From NCBI GenBank assembly GCA_033439265.1, contig JAVTVX010000030.1, forward strand, positions 8,691,774 through 8,755,773: 64,000 bases of DNA, in the 5' to 3' direction. This document shows positions 25,465 to 38,813 of the stretch, one piece after another (positions within the stretch are counted from its first letter, which is position 1; the number at the start of each line of letters is the position of its first letter). Source of the DNA: Dillenia suffruticosa. Its lineage: Eukaryota > Streptophyta > Magnoliopsida > Dilleniales > Dilleniaceae. A program made the translations under genes and the position numbers. The notes under the pieces are model-generated. The model saw only the letters and a program-made list of their open reading frames with translations, was not told the DNA's origin and did no database searches.

Positions 25465-25877
25465 ACGAAGAAGATCAAGAAAAAATACAATAAATCTATT
25501 CTTGTGCTTGCTTTAATTTTTGTGATGCTTATGGGGCATTCAAAAGCAAATTATATTAAATGCAATGTAGAATGGTTCCCCTTGCCTTATTGTGGGTAAT
25601 CCACTTAAATGTGTGCTACAATGTTCGCTAAAATGTATCAGAAAGAGCCCTTCAATGCAAGATATCACGAAAGGCACACATTACTTCTATAAGCTTGGTT
25701 GTGCTTTCACTTTGTATAGCAAACTCAGTCCCAACCAAGATTTAGATCAGCAATAATTTCACTATCTCTATCCCTTTATTAACTTTGTGAGTAACATATC
25801 ATATTTGTATTTTCATAGCTACAAGGAAGGTGGCAAGTTGCACAGACTCATGCTCTAATACATGCTTCAACAATTAG
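25465..25877 (+). pseudogene. Thionin-like secreted cysteine-rich peptide gene, copy 1 (broken)
   Basis: Resembles the plant thionin-like family of small secreted defence-type peptides. The expected start is ACG (25465-25467) instead of ATG. A basic N-terminus leads into a hydrophobic signal segment SILVLALIFVMLMGHSKA, then cysteine-rich sequence. A frameshift after LPYCG (stop TAA) separates this from KCVLQCSLKCIRKS, which is followed by MQDITKGTHYFYKLGCAF; family members have HYFCKLGCA at this point. An intron of 73 nt (25746-25818) ends TTTTCATAG, but its donor is AT instead of GT. Exon 2 gives RKVASCTDSCSNTCFNN and a stop (25875-25877), a close family C-terminus. The lost start, frameshift and donor make it a pseudogene. 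The family assignment is by recognition only. Confidence 0.6.
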
Positions 25878-26737
25878 TCAGCTTTACTGATTCAACTTGT
25901 GGCTACATGCAACAATTTGGATAGTTATCAAGTTATAGCCCTTGTATTTTGCGATGAATAAATATCGTATTGAATTCTAAGATATCTCTCACTATATGAT
26001 TTGGATGGTGAATAAATATTTTCTACATTATATTTGTATGAATAATGCACGAATGAGGAATAAGATACTTTTTTATCACATTTGTTCAGATTATGCAAAC
26101 GATTAATAACATATCTTTTGCATTCTATATAATGTATGGTTGGTAGGAATTTTGTGTTAATTTTGTGTAGTGTGTCTGATATGGTACCATGGTGTTGGTT
26201 ATTATCTTGACTAGGAAGTTTATGAGGCGAATCAAAATATTTTAAGAAAAACATGTGTATCTTATTTGTGCCAAGTTTCATAGCTTCTAAAAAGTTCATT
26301 CAAATAATTTGAAAGTGTGTCCATAATGTATCCCCTACAACGTTCTTTACTATTGTCATACTTTGTGTAAGGCCGCTTCCTGTTCATTCGTACTTTTTGT
26401 CATGCAGTTGAGGAGGCTTTAGATGGTTTGGATCCATTACAATTATAGACAGTTGATGTTGATTCCATCTCCATTGACTTTATTTAATTTGATATCATAG
26501 TCCTTCACTTTGATTATTATATCCTATGCTTTTCTCTATTCTCAAAGAATCAAGTTTTAACATTCCATGATTGTTGAAAATTGGAGTCATACCGAGAAAA
26601 TGAAAAAAGATTATAACTTTTTGTGAGATATAAAAACCAAAATTTGAGAAGTATTAAAACAAATATATAAACCTGTGCTTAAAGTGTTCAATGCCCTAAC
26701 TAGAAAATAGTTATTGATGTATTGTATGACAAATAAT
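25878..26737. other. Flank between thionin-like copy 1 and copia C2, no gene supported
   Basis: The first 60 bp still match the downstream flank of copy 2. A 123-codon minus-strand frame at 25928-26299 resembles no known family and has ordinary AT-rich composition. A duplicated target site ATAAT may lie at 26733-26737 before the C2 LTR. Confidence 0.35.
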
Positions 26738-27274
26738 TGTTGGGACTGATTTGATGAAATCCATTACTAATACAAATTAATAACTCCTAGATCTACATGT
26801 CAAATCATTAAGAAAAGCAAGTAGCCAAAAAACTTAAGGAAAAACATAGCTGAATCCATTCTTTCTAGATCTCCTTATTAATTTTCAACGGGTGTTCTAA
26901 TTCCTGAGTTGAAAGCAGTCTTCTAGGTCTAAATGTTCTTCCCAAAAAAATTTCTCTAATTGTTAGGATGTTAGAAAATTGAACATTCTCCAAATCCGAA
27001 GACCATAACCTCAATATAATAAATTTGGAATGACAAAGGTCTTTGACATTTTCCATTTATTTTGCTATTACTTCTTTTTCAACCCATCACATAAAAGGAA
27101 GTTATTCATTTAGGTTTCTACACATATTTACTAAAACTGCATTATATATTATATATTAAAACCCTATGCCAAATATATTGTCACAAATCACTTTTATTAG
27201 GGTTATACTTTAAATAATAGTTCAAATACTTAATTATTTATATATTGGCCCAATGTTAGATTTAATTTCCAACA
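26738..27274 (-). repeat. 3' LTR of C2
   Basis: 537 bp. It begins TGTTGGGACTGATTTG and ends TTTCCAACA (perfect TGTTGG/CCAACA ends). Next to it, ATCTCTCACTC is the polypurine tract on the minus strand. The first 300 bp match 53329-53640. Confidence 0.88.
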
Positions 27275-27638
27275 ATCTCTCACTCAGACTATATGTATAA
27301 GTTTTTAAAATCTATACCATATGAGCTGAAATTATTATCAATACTAAAATGTATTTATAACTAATTTTGTCCATTAATCATATCAACATAGTATTAAAGT
27401 GGCATTTGTTACATCTATCATAATTTGACCCATCAATGGTCACGTATGCCAATACAAGCGAATGATATGGATCATGATGTAGATATGTAGCATGAAAATT
27501 TCATACAATGTGATTTTTAACATATCTATTTTCAATTATTTCACCTTAAACCAATTATTTCACCTTTCTACAGAAAATAATCTTTACGTATAATTGAAAA
27601 ATATCTATGAAAAATGAGCATAAAAGTACAAACTCCTA

Positions 27639-29490
27639 CTAAAACTCTTTATACTCAAGTGACATGACACCCGCATAAGTAGTGTGTCCATGAAACATTT
27701 TCCGTGACACTCCCTTAGTTAGTAGATCCGCGATCATGGAGTTGGTCCTAACATGCTCTATAGACAATTGTCCACTCTAAATCCTTTCCTTAACAACCAA
27801 GAACTTGATGGTTATATGCTTTGACTTTGTTGAGCTTTTATTGTGATTGAAGTAAAGAACAGCCGATTTATTGTCACAAAATAACTTGAGTGGTTACTCA
27901 ATGTAATCCACTATGTGCAGTCTTGTGATGAAATTCTATAGGCACATCCATAGTTGGATATCTCATAGCATGCTATGAACACTACTATCATGGAGGAAGA
28001 GGCTATAAGTTACTGTGTAGTACTTTTCCAGGAGATGGAACCTCCAATTGGTCTCAAGCTAGCCTGAACTATGGTATAAGAGATTAATATCTAATTACCC
28101 ATTTGACCGCTCTCTAATGATATACTCCTGGGTTATTTCTATCCAACATTCTCATAATGTACACATGAGCACATATCAGACTTCTCACTTCTGATGCATA
28201 ATGAATCTTTGTCTCCCTTTATTCAAGGTCATTCTTGGGATAATTTGAGAACTCCCCAAGAACGATCTTGATTAATCTGAATCCCTAATACAAAAGAGAC
28301 ATCACCAAGATCTTTTATCTCAAAATACTCAACTAGAAATCTCTTGTTTTCACAAACTAGGTCTATATCATTGCTGGTAAGCAATATATCATCGACATAT
28401 AAAACTAGAAAAATATGTCTGCTCCCATAGAACTTATGGTATACATAATCACCAACAAAATTCATCTCAAAACTAAATAAGATAATCGATGACTTAATGA
28501 AATTTGAAATACCACTACCAGGATGCCTAGTCAAGCCTATATATTGATTTTTTAAGCTTGAAAACCATTTCCTTTAGAGTCTTTTGACACAAAGTTATCT
28601 CGTTACATCATATAGATCATTTTATCAATGTCGCTATTGAAAAATGTCATCTTACATCCATTTGATGTAGTTCAAGATTAAAGTGTGCCACTAATGTCAT
28701 TATATTCCTTAAAGAGTCTTTTGAAGAAACTAAAGAGAATGTCTCTTTATAATCAATGCCTTCCCTCAATACAAAGCCCTTTTGTGACAAGACAAATTTT
28801 ATACCCTTCCACATTGCCTTTTGAATCCCTCTTGGTTTTTAGAATCCATTTGCAACCAATGGGGTTCATACCTTCAGGCAATGGGAGAAGATCCTGTATA
28901 TCATTGTCATCCATGGACTTTATCTCTTCCTTCATAACATCTATCCACTTTTGAGAGTCTAAACTTTCCAAGGCTTGATAGAAGTTGGCTAGATTTTCAT
29001 CATTCCAATATCTACCTCATGTTCTTGAAAAAATATAACATAATCCTTTGGCATTGTACTTTTTCTAACTCTCGTAGATCTCCTTGATGACATAGGTTAT
29101 GGAGGTGGTTGAGTTTGTTTTTTAGATTGTTCTAGCAGAATAATTTCTTGATAGGGGATTCTCCAATATTGTACTGATTTGTTATGTCTTGGACACTATC
29201 AGGGAAACCCTGAATATGACTTAAGACACCTGTGGGAATATCAATATGTTCCACTTCAAAGACAACGTTTCTAACCGTATCTTCCCTAGCAAACTCAGCA
29301 TCCTCAAAGAATTAGATATTTCTCAACTTAAAGATAACCTTGTTTGTAGAAACATAAAATTTGTACCCTTTAGATCTTTCAGAATAACCTATGAAATAGC
29401 AACTAACCGTTTTGGAGTCTAGTTTCCTTTCTTTAGGCCTAAAAGGCCTTACCTCAACTAAACATCTGTACATGTGCAATTGCTTTAGAC
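27639..29490 (-). pseudogene. C2 pol 3' half: integrase C-terminus, RT, RNase H (broken)
   Basis: Minus-strand copia pol. The integrase C-terminal part (29312-29490) has PSLKQLHMYRC and KLDSKTVSCYFIGYSERS. RT starts with WIDVMKEEIKSM and GCKWILKTKRDSKGN (28753-28971) and, after frameshifts, continues to IFLVLYVDDILL (28229-28534), where YVDD is the copia catalytic motif and is intact, followed by SFVLGIQI. RNase H (27639-28220) has NKSAVLYFNHNKSSTKSKH, MIADLLTKGVSRKMF and the terminal SLEYKEF with a stop at 27639-27641. Stops and small deletions lie between the pieces. The 28641-29495 segment is duplicated at 48131-48983. Confidence 0.88.
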
Positions 29491-32400
29491 TAGGGTAATA
29501 CACGATTTTGATGTCATGATTTCAGGCAAATATATCATAGTTGAGTATTGTGTATAGCGCAAAGCAAGTGTCGTTTCCATGAGAATATTTGTTCTACGAA
29601 TTATGAACTACTCTATCTAAGTTTGACAAATCAATCTCAGTTATAAAGATATTAAAAAATTATGAAAATAATAAAAGACTTAGATTAGTGAATAAAAACT
29701 CTAGAATATCAATTTCATATGTTTTCAATTTTTCAAGTGGCCGAATATTTTTAATTCCCTAAGTTTACTAACTAAAGAGTTATTGTTGATGATAGAAGAT
29801 TTTTCCTAAATTAGATTTACTCAATGGTCATGCAATGAAACCCCAAAATTCTATAAAAAATATGTAATTTAACGTTTCCATTAAAATCTCACATATGAAA
29901 TTAATCCAATGGTAATCTCATAATTTCATATGGATTTTATTGTTTGGACTAATCTCCTACAATTATATTGTTTCATTTATACATTCAATCTCAAATCATA
30001 CAAAACGCTAGTCTAAACATTTTGAAGTATTAAGATCAACAATAAAATCTCTTCAAACAATAATCATACCAATAAATTTTAAGGAAAAGAAATAAATTCA
30101 GATCATGCTATTAATTAAATAATAGAATCCATCAAGCTCTAGGACTAAAATCTATGTGGAGAAAGATATAGGAGAGGAATGAATGAATCTGTCCACCCTA
30201 AGGGGTGTTGTATTTATTGGACTAAAAAGCCTAAAATATTTAATAGTTGTGAACTTTTTGGAAACTAGGGTTTTGTATTTGATTTGGAAACTTACTGTTG
30301 TTGCATGACGTGGATATCTTACTTTCCCAAAACTTGGAAACTTCCTCTTCCTTAAATTTGGAGACACCTCAAGCAATTAGGAACTAAATCTCCTGAAATT
30401 CTGTCCTTAATATTTGATTAGTAGTTCCCTTTTTAGCACGGAATTGATGTTCAGCACTGCAGTAACTTCGGCCCAAATATCGGATAAGTTCTTCCTTAAA
30501 TTAGCCTTTAAACTCTTTACAAGTTTTGTAGACTCGAAGTCTAGTTTCCAACCCAACAACAGTCACCTAAAGCGGACATCAGTGCTAAAGTGATCCCCAA
30601 AATATTAACTGTTGGTTGTTCAGTTCGAATTTAGAAAGTATGTCTAATGTTTCCTAAATCTGCAACCATGAATTTAAATGTAAGATTCCATTCTTAGAAA
30701 ATATTAAGGCATGCATTTTCATTTACATTTTTATTTATCATGCTTCAATTGTTTCGCATCGCATTGTGATAAATTATATGTACTGTGATTTTAGATGCAT
30801 TTGCGATGCATATTTTGTCACGCCCCGAACCGGGGGCATGAGTAGCTGCCCGTTACCCTGGATGCCGGTTGTATTTTTACAGAAAATCGGGTAGAATCTC
30901 CCCATATTTCAGAGATCTCCCAAATACAATTTAACTTGTAAAATTCACAACAATCCTGTCAATCAAATAAAAGGGTCATCCCAACCTCAAGACAATGAAC
31001 CAGACTACAGTAGACAACCAGGACAACGCAAGTCTTTTTAATTACTAGCAGTTCAAGCCACAAACCTCTACTGTCATGCCCAACTAGAGCATGAGCAGCC
31101 GCCACACCGAGCGAGCCTAAAGTTTATACAATGTATAATAATTTTCCAAGTAAAAATTTTTAAATACTTACAGGTGCCTTAATGCAAGTAAAATGTGAGA
31201 GTTTCCCAAACAATATCCATAATTTAAATAGTAAACCCATATAAATGTACACGGCTAACTACGTACCTCAATATCATGACCTCGCAGGGTCGAAATAAAA
31301 TAAGGACTTCAAATTTTTATTTGAATTAAATCTCATCGTCGTGAATACCGAATCCATCAATATGCTACGAAAACCTCTAGAGCTTGTAACGTCGCTCTAT
31401 CACAGTAATCCTGTCTGAGGAAGGTAAGGAGAGAGGTGAGTATCATGGAAGATACCCAGTGAATGAGGGGATTAATATCAAGTATAAATAGTATGGGTGA
31501 ACCATTGGAGTGTCAAACAACATTATTCCTAACAATAATTTACATTTCACAGTAAAACATGATATGTTTAGCAAATTTGAAATCATTTAACCAATCATAC
31601 GATATCAAGCATATATACATCCATTCAAAATCAAGTATTATTAGAGCAACCCAAAAATGATTTTGGCAGAGGTCAACCATGACCAAGAACAGGCGCATCG
31701 GGGGTTTTATTATGCATAAAGTTCAAAAGTCGCTCTCTACCCCGACGTTGGCCATGAGTTCGCTGAGATTAACTCATCATCGTGTATAAGACCCCGCCCA
31801 ATGCTAGAAGGCGGCATCACACACGTCCTCCCCCTTACGTGGGTTCAACCGGTTGCGCCTATAGCCATTAGACATATGACGTTTGCGGATATCTCCTGCA
31901 GAAGCGTATCCGGATAACCCGGTGCCTCTACAAACGCCCTTCGTAGCTACGGAATTTATCAAAAAATATCATTTCATCACAAGTGGGCACCCGGCCCATA
32001 CAGATCATCTTATCACAAATGGGTACCCGGTCCATACAGATCATCAAAACATTTTAAATCCGTATGCCAATGTAATCATCAAATCATTTCAAATCCATAC
32101 CAATGCGATGGTAGAATAGAAAACATATCTGGTTCTCAAATAATGGCACAATATCATTTCATTTCAAACTATAGATGCATAGTCATTGGAAATATAAATT
32201 TACGACACTCCAAATGTCACAAAATAAGTTTCGAAATTTAATATCATACGTTGAGTCCATGCATATCGAAAACATGTTTTATGGAAAACACGACAGAAAC
32301 AAGTTTTACTATTTCATGCAAGAGATTAGAGTCCTACTTACTTTTCTAGGGAGGATGGTCACTCTCTATTTTCAAAATAAATCTAATCTGACTCCTCGAG

Positions 32401-32826
32401 TCTCCAAAAATATTTCCCTAATCAAATCATCACAATTTAATATCAAACAAAAGCCTAATAAGGGATTTTAAATTTTTCTTTCCAATTTAATACAACCCTG
32501 AATTTATACAATCTCCTTTCTAGATTTCCGTTTCATCAATTTCGAATCATTTGGCTCACAATCTCCTTTGATCTTAGACCTAGTTTTCGTTCGCCCATCG
32601 AATTGGTCTAAAACCTGTAATATTTCCATATTTGAAACTATATTAGCAATTAACTCAAATTCTAAACACCAAACCCTAGAACTACAACCAACGCAGTCGT
32701 TACCTGCAGTGAAGAAGCTACGCCTAGGGTACGGGGGTCGATTGATGACTGCGGTTTGGGCATTAGCTGGGGTTGCAGCAAGGGGCCTCGCGCGCAGGAG
32801 AGCTCTCGAAGGATAGAACAGATCGC

Positions 32827-32916
32827 GGGTTCACGAGCTGTCGCGGGCTCACGAGCTGTCACAGGCTCACGAGCTATCGCAGGCTCGCGGGCCGTCGTGG
32901 GCTCGTGGGTTGGTGG
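32827..32916. repeat. 18-bp tandem repeat inside the E3 3' LTR
   Basis: Four to five imperfect units of GGGCTCACGAGCTGTCGC (starts 32827, 32845, 32863, 32881, 32899). The array is absent from the other LTR, so it expanded here or was lost there. Confidence 0.8.
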
Positions 32917-33206
32917 GCTTGTGGGCTGGCACGCTCGCAGGCTGGCGCGCTCACAGGATGAGGCACGGGATAGCAAGCTGGACTGCAGTCGCGCGCACGC
33001 GGAAGGTCGGGTGCTGTGGTGCGCTCGCGCGAGGAAGCTTGCGTTGCAGCGCGCTCGTGCGGGGAAGATGGAGCTACGGCGCGCTCGCGGGAAGGCTATG
33101 CTCGCGGGAGGGAGGAGCAGCGGAGAGAGAATGGCAGAGAGTGGCCGAGGGTGGCAGAGCCAAAGAGAGAGAGGGCGATAGCGAGAGGGAGAAAGGGAGT
33201 GAGAGA

Positions 33207-33229
33207 GATTAGGGCTTGAAGCCCTAATC
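33207..33229. repeat. Perfect 11-bp-arm palindrome in the E3 LTR
   Basis: GATTAGGGCTT, one base, AAGCCCTAATC. The same palindrome is kept in the other LTR at 41223-41245. It follows a GA-rich tract and could act in transcription or as an RNA hairpin. Confidence 0.75.
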
Positions 33230-33562
33230 CAATTTGGGTCGAAAACGCAGCGGTTTGGGCAAAACGCTATGTTTTCCTCCTCTTTTTTTCTTTTTTCTTT
33301 TTTTAAGGTTCCAATTTTTAACAAAATAGGGTATACCTCAAATCGGTAATACGGATACTTTATATATATATATATATCAAAATTTTTGATTTAAAGCCCC
33401 CAAAATCAAAAATCAAAATAAATAAAAATTTCTCTATATATATAACTAAGAAATATTTTTATTTAATTCTGAATAGAAATACAATAGTACGGGCACTGCA
33501 GTGTCGATATTATATTTTCTAACCCCCTAAAAATAAGTTTCGTCATCGAAACTAAAAGAATG

Positions 33563-36500
33563 CTAAAAAGTAAACAAATGGGAGTACTGTCTCCTAATAG
33601 CCATCTCGGGCTCCCAGGTCTCATTCTCGACCTAGTCACTCCTCCACAAAACTCTAACCAATGAAACTTCCTTGCTCCGCAGCTTTCTGACCTGCTGATC
33701 TAGAATAGCCATGGGTTGAACTGAAAAACTAAGGTTCTCTCGTAACTCAACAGGTGGAGGCTCAAGTACATGAGAAGGATCGGCCAAGTACTTCCTGAGT
33801 ACTGAGACATGGAAGACGTCGTGAATACGGGATAGTTCATCTGATAGCTCCAATCTGTATGCTACACTCCCGACCCTCTCAAGGATACAGAAGGGCCCAA
33901 TATATCTAGGGTTTAACTTGCCCCGTTGCCTGAACCGTATAACTCCCTTCCAAGGAGATATCCTCAAGAAAACCATATCTCCAGTGGCAAACTCAAGAGG
34001 TCGCCATCTACGATCGGCATATGCCTTCTGTTTGTCCTGGGCGGCTTTCATCCACTCACGGATGACCTTAACTTTATCCTTCGTTTCCTCAATTAACTCG
34101 ACACTGCTGAGACGTCGCTCTCCGACCTCATCCCAGCATATCGGGGTGCGACACTTCCTGCAATACAGCACCTCATACGGGGGGCATCCCTATACTGGTC
34201 TGATAGCTATTATTATATGCAAATTTGACCAGTGGAAGGTGTCGATCCCAACTACCCTAGAAATCCATAACACATGCTCTCAGCATGTCCTCAAGGGTCT
34301 GAATGATCCGCTCTGACTGACTATCTGTCTGCGGATGATAGGTCGTACTAAAATTCAGTCTTGTGCCCATTGCCTCTTGTAACTTAGGCCAAAACCTAGA
34401 TGTGAATCTAGGATCTCTATCTGACACTATCGACACAGGTACTCCATGAAGTCTAATAATAGTGTCGATGAAGAGACGTGCCAACACTTCCAAAGAGAAA
34501 TCGGCACGAATAGCAATGAAGTGCGTAGACTTTGTAAGTCTATCTACAATCACCCATACGGCGTCATGCCGTGCTGAAGTCTGAGGCAGTCCCATCACAA
34601 AATCCATCGTGATATGTTCCCATTTCCACTCAGGAATGGGAAGGGGCTGCAATGTACCAGCCGGTCACCGATATTCGGCTTTCACCTGCTGGCAAACTAA
34701 ACATCTAGCCACAAAATCTGTAATCTCCCTTTTTATCCCGGGCCACCAATAACTATCTCGGATAGTTTGATACATTTTCGTGCCGCCCGGATACAAAGCA
34801 TAAGCAGAGGAATGAGCCTTCTCAAGAATAGCCCTACGAAGATTGCTGTCGGTGGGAACGCAAACCTGCTCTCTGTATACAACTAGTCCGTCATCGCGGA
34901 CTCGGAAGTCTCCACTCTCGCCTCTACTGATTTTCTCAAGAATACTTAGGACCTCCTCATCTGACCCCTGAATCTCTTTAATGCGATCAAACAAAGTCGG
35001 CCTTACCTCAAATCGATCTAGTAGTGCTCCTTGATCGTCACTAGTCAAATTGACTCTGAGTGTACGGAGTCTCATCAAGCAAGAGAGGTAAGCACTCTCT
35101 GTCATAGTAAAGGGAGAAGAGGAGGATGATGACTTTCGGCTCAATGCATTTGCCACCACATTTGCCTTTCCCAGATGGTAATCAATGATAAGGTCGTAGT
35201 CTTTCAATAACTCTAACCATCTCCTCTGTCTGAGGTTCAACTCCCGCTGGGTGAATAAGTAGTTTAGACTTTTGTGATTCGTGAATACCTTACAAGTCAC
35301 CCCATATAAGTAATGTTGTCATATCTTCAAGGCAAAGACTATGGTAGCCAACTCAAGATCGTACGTCGGGTAGTTCGACTCATGCTTCTTCAACTGCCGA
35401 GAAGCATATGCAATGACCCGACCATCCTGCATCAGAACACAACCCAATCTCTGTCGGCTAGCATCACTATACACTGTCTATTCCCGATTGCTAGTGGGAA
35501 GGGCTAAAATAGGAGCAGATGTCAACCATTATTTGAGCTCCTGAAAGCTCACCTCACAACGGTCATCCCAAATAAACTTGAACCCCTTCCGGGTCAATTT
35601 AGATAACGGAGGAGCTATCCGGGAAAATCTCTCTACAAATCGACGATAATACCAGGCTAAACCGAGAAAACTACGGATTTTGGTAACTGTCTGTGGCTGC
35701 TCCCACTTCAATATAGCCTCAATCTTTCGTGGATCAACATAAATACCTTCCGCGGGACAATGTGCTCCATAAATCCTATCTGTCTAAGCCAAAACTCACA
35801 TTTTGAGAATTTGGCATATAACTGCTTCTCATGAAATATCTGTAATGCCACCCAAAGGTACTGAACATGATATTCATCACTCTGTGAATATACCAAGATG
35901 TCATCGATAAATACGTTGCCAAACCGATCCAAGAAATCATGGAAGACTCGGTTCATCAAATCCATAAAAGCAGATGGGGCATTAGTCAATCCAAATAGCA
36001 TGACTAAAAACTCATAGTGGCCGTATCGAGTGTGAAACGCTGTCTTGGGTACATCTCCGGCCCGGACCCTCAACTGATGATAACTCGAACGGAGATCAAT
36101 TTTTGAGAAAACTGTAGCTCCCTGTAGCTGATCAAACAAATCATCTATACGTGGCAGGGGATATTTGGTTTTTGTGGTGACTTTGTTCAACTGTCTGTAA
36201 TCCATACAAAGCTGAAATGTATCATCTTTCTTCTTTTAGAATAACACCGGAGCACCCCAGGGTGACATGCTCGAGCATATAAACCCCTTGTCTAGAAGTT
36301 CCTGCAACTGAATTTTAATCTCTCTCAATTCAGTAGGTACCATTCTATCTGGCAGAATAAAAATAGGATTGGTCCCCGATACTAGATCAATCTCGAAATC
36401 GAACTCGCGAACTGGTGGTAATCCAGGAAGCTCCTCGGGGAGCACATCTGGAAACTCCTGCACCACAGGGACATCTTTAAGTCTCGGTCCCTCAACGGTG

Positions 36501-36930
36501 GTGTCGACAATATAAGCCAGATAAGCCACACAACCACGGCGTACCAAGCGTCTGGCCTTCATAACAAATATAATACTACGGGGCAATACTCGTCTCTCGC
36601 ACCGGATTACTAACGGTGGCTGCCCAGACCTCTGAAACTCAACTTTCTTCGTATAACAATCCACGGAAGCCCGGTGTAAACTCAGCCAATCCATCCCTAA
36701 GATATCATCAAAATCCGTGATAGGGAGCAGAGTCAGATCTGCCTCCAATATCGACTTCACAACCCCTATAGACTGTATCTCGAATGATATGCTTGTCAAG
36801 AGGAGTGACTACCATAATCCCCTCATCAAGTGGCGAAAGAGGCTTATCAGAATGGTGAGCGAACGTGTCACTCACATATGAAAAATTCGACCCGGGATAT
36901 ATGAGAATATGGGCATCGATACCGAATATT
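33563..36930 (-). pseudogene. E3 pol: protease, RT, RNase H, integrase, chromodomain tail (broken)
   Basis: Largest readable gypsy pol here. The protease region carries HILIYPGSNFSYVSD (36880-36915): the catalytic D-T-G has become Y-P-G (36891-36899). The protease end and linker (36236-36799) have FDDILGMDWLSLHRASVDC. RT (35708-36205) has [25 protein letters not shown] and FIDD (Asp codons 35901-35906). RNase H (about 35090-35710) has [15 protein letters not shown]. The integrase zinc region has H-H and [10 protein letters not shown] (34665-34880). The core has [19 protein letters not shown] and [11 protein letters not shown], so all three D-D-E acids are present. The tail (33563-34171) has HDVFHVSVLRKYLADP and a chromodomain-like ENETWEPEMAIRRQY after a W-to-stop change; the stop is at 33563-33565. 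Short frameshifts or stops separate the pieces. Confidence 0.9.
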
Positions 36931-37339
36931 CGTATGGTATCTAAAGGTAAGAAAAAGATTAAAGGTATTTAAAATACGAAGAAAAATAGACATCTTTATA
37001 TATATATATATATATCTAACTAGTTTAGTTTCTAAAAGTTTAACTTGTCAAAACTGTATATCTACATCATGTTATACAAAATCTCAAAAAGAGAGTACAA
37101 CTAAAGTACTATACTGAGGAGTCTGCGGGAGGATTACCCATAATAATATCAGGGTTTGCCTGTGCGTCATCCTGTGTCATCGCAAACACACGAGCCTGGG
37201 CTCTAGGCTGCTGTCACAATGGTCCTGCCACTGTATTACTCCCAGTTGCAGTCCGAGGAGCTATAAGAGCTGAGTGCGCAGGTGCCCCCTGCTGGCCTGT
37301 GCCAGAAGTACCAGTACGACCCTGAGAAGTCTGTCCTCC

Positions 37340-38513
37340 TCGACCTAACTCTGGGCAAGTACTCTTAATGTGACCTTGCTTCCCACGCTGGAAGTAAGTA
37401 ACCGGTACTCTACATGCCCCAAAGGCATGGTGGCTGCCGCATCACGGTAGAAAAGATGTCTCTGTGTAGTAGACTGTGTAGAGACATTAGGGGCTGGTAC
37501 CATAAAACCCTGTGATTGAGATCCCTGTCCCAATCCTGCTGGTTTGAAGCTGAAAGAACCCCCGGGATGTTCAAAACCTCTACCCCTCTTCGAAGACTGT
37601 CCACCCGGTGACCCAATTTCCTCTTCTGGTGACTCTCTCTCTACCTAGCCTCAGCTCGGATGATTTCCTCTGCCTGATATACTGAATCAATCACCTCTGA
37701 TAATGTAAAAGAGGGAGTCACCATCATATACTTTCTGATACTCAATTGGAGGCCATCTTCAAACTTGAACCTCATCTGAGCCGATGTAGCCATGTCGGGA
37801 ACAAATGCCGCTAGTCATCTAAGCTCAGCCTCGTACTCTGAGATTGACCTAGTCCCCTAGCGTAAGCGCAGAAACTCCGTCCTCATACGATCCTGCTGGA
37901 ACGGGGTGAAGTACTTGCGGTCGAACTCGTGTAGAAAGTCCTCCCACCGCAGGGTCTACGTAGCACTATCACAGATAGCCTCCCACCACGAGAAGGCATC
38001 TCCATCGAGGAGTCTCTTAGCAGCTCTCAACCTAAGCTCCTCTATCAACCCCAGATCAGTAAGGATCCTGCGAGCCCTGTTGATCCAGTGCTTCGCCGCT
38101 ATGGCATCACTAGATCCTGAAAAGTCTATGCATCCGAGCTGCCGAGACTCTTTCACCAACTGAATAAGCTCATGGATGCGCCACAAAGTAACCGATGTCT
38201 CATCGGTTGGAGTAAAAACAGAAGGATCGGCCACCGAAAGAGGAATCAGTGCCGTAGGTATAGGTATGGCCGCAGGTGCGTTCGCTGGAGTCTGTAGTGG
38301 AGGTGATGGCATCTGTGTCCCATATCTACTATACCACTCCTACCACTGCCTCAAGGCATCAAGTGGTGGTGGAGGAATCTTGACTGTAACAGCCGGTGGA
38401 GGTGCTGGGGATGGCGCTAGTGAGCATGCTCGAGTAGAGGAAGCATCCTCTGGTACTCGTGGAGCCTCGGGTACCCTAGGTACATCAGGCACTGCGCCAT
38501 GTCTAGGTGGCAT
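37340..38513 (-). pseudogene. E3 gag (broken; zinc knuckle lost)
   Basis: Starts at 38513 with MPPRHGAVPDVPRVPEAP, a proline-rich N-terminus, with one early stop (W to stop at about 38340). The capsid-like core (37956-38312) has KHWINRARRILTDLGL and KRLLDGDAFSWWEAI, typical of Tekay-type Gag. The knuckle at about 37345-37395 reads YFQRGKQGHIKSTC where C-x2-C-x4-H-x4-C is expected: the first two cysteines are Tyr and Arg. Several frameshifts follow 37956. Confidence 0.85.
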
Positions 38514-38794
38514 AATTCTGCAAAAATAGTATCTTTTTATTAGGTAAATATCAAGAATTAGGGTTAGTTACTAGTAACTAACCTCCCAAGAAGAATTTGA
38601 GTTATGAATCAAAGCATTTGAATACGAAATAATGGGTTAGATGCATCATGTATCTAACCCCCTAAAATGGATGAACTTATATGCTTATGGCCAAGTATGA
38701 GAGTTTAAATGACTGTATGAAACTCTCTAATGCATTGAGAACTTTAAATATACTAGGGAAGACTTTTACTACTATCCTTTCTCTAACCTAGACG

Positions 38795-38806
38795 GCTCTG
38801 ATACCA
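38795..38806 (-). promoter_or_regulatory. Primer-binding site of E3
   Basis: The + strand reads GCTCTGATACCA, a perfect match to the initiator tRNA-Met primer site, seven bases before the LTR. Confidence 0.92.
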
Positions 38807-38813
38807 AAAGAAC

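Larger units (their letters stand above)
30816..33495 (-). repeat. 3' LTR of E3
   Basis: About 2.7 kb, collinear with 38814-41434. The first 67 aligned bases differ at nine positions, all transitions. It has a CpG-rich segment (about 32740-33130) followed by GAGAGA-rich DNA. The inner end is placed at GGGCA (33491-33495), next to TATTTTCTAACCCCCTA (polypurine tract on the minus strand). Confidence 0.88.

Noticed and set aside
25928-26299. 123-codon minus-strand ORF
   Set aside because: No family motif, ordinary AT-rich composition, sits between a pseudogene flank and an LTR. Not enough to call a gene.
29496-30678. The left X segment as an internal part of the copia element
   Set aside because: It is flanked by TAGGG copies, bordered by an Athila polypurine tract, has TGATA/TATCA ends, and its removal restores the copia integrase order, so it is an LTR of the inserted element.
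32662-33324. 220-codon minus-strand ORF with TAREPA repeats
   Set aside because: Lies wholly in the CpG-rich part of the E3 LTR; low-complexity Arg/Ser/Ala/Pro composition, and the frame is not kept in the other LTR. An artefact of the 18-bp array.
1813-38806. GCTCTGATACCA-like strings as possible tRNA gene ends
   Set aside because: They sit next to LTR edges as primer sites; no cloverleaf or internal A/B boxes around them.
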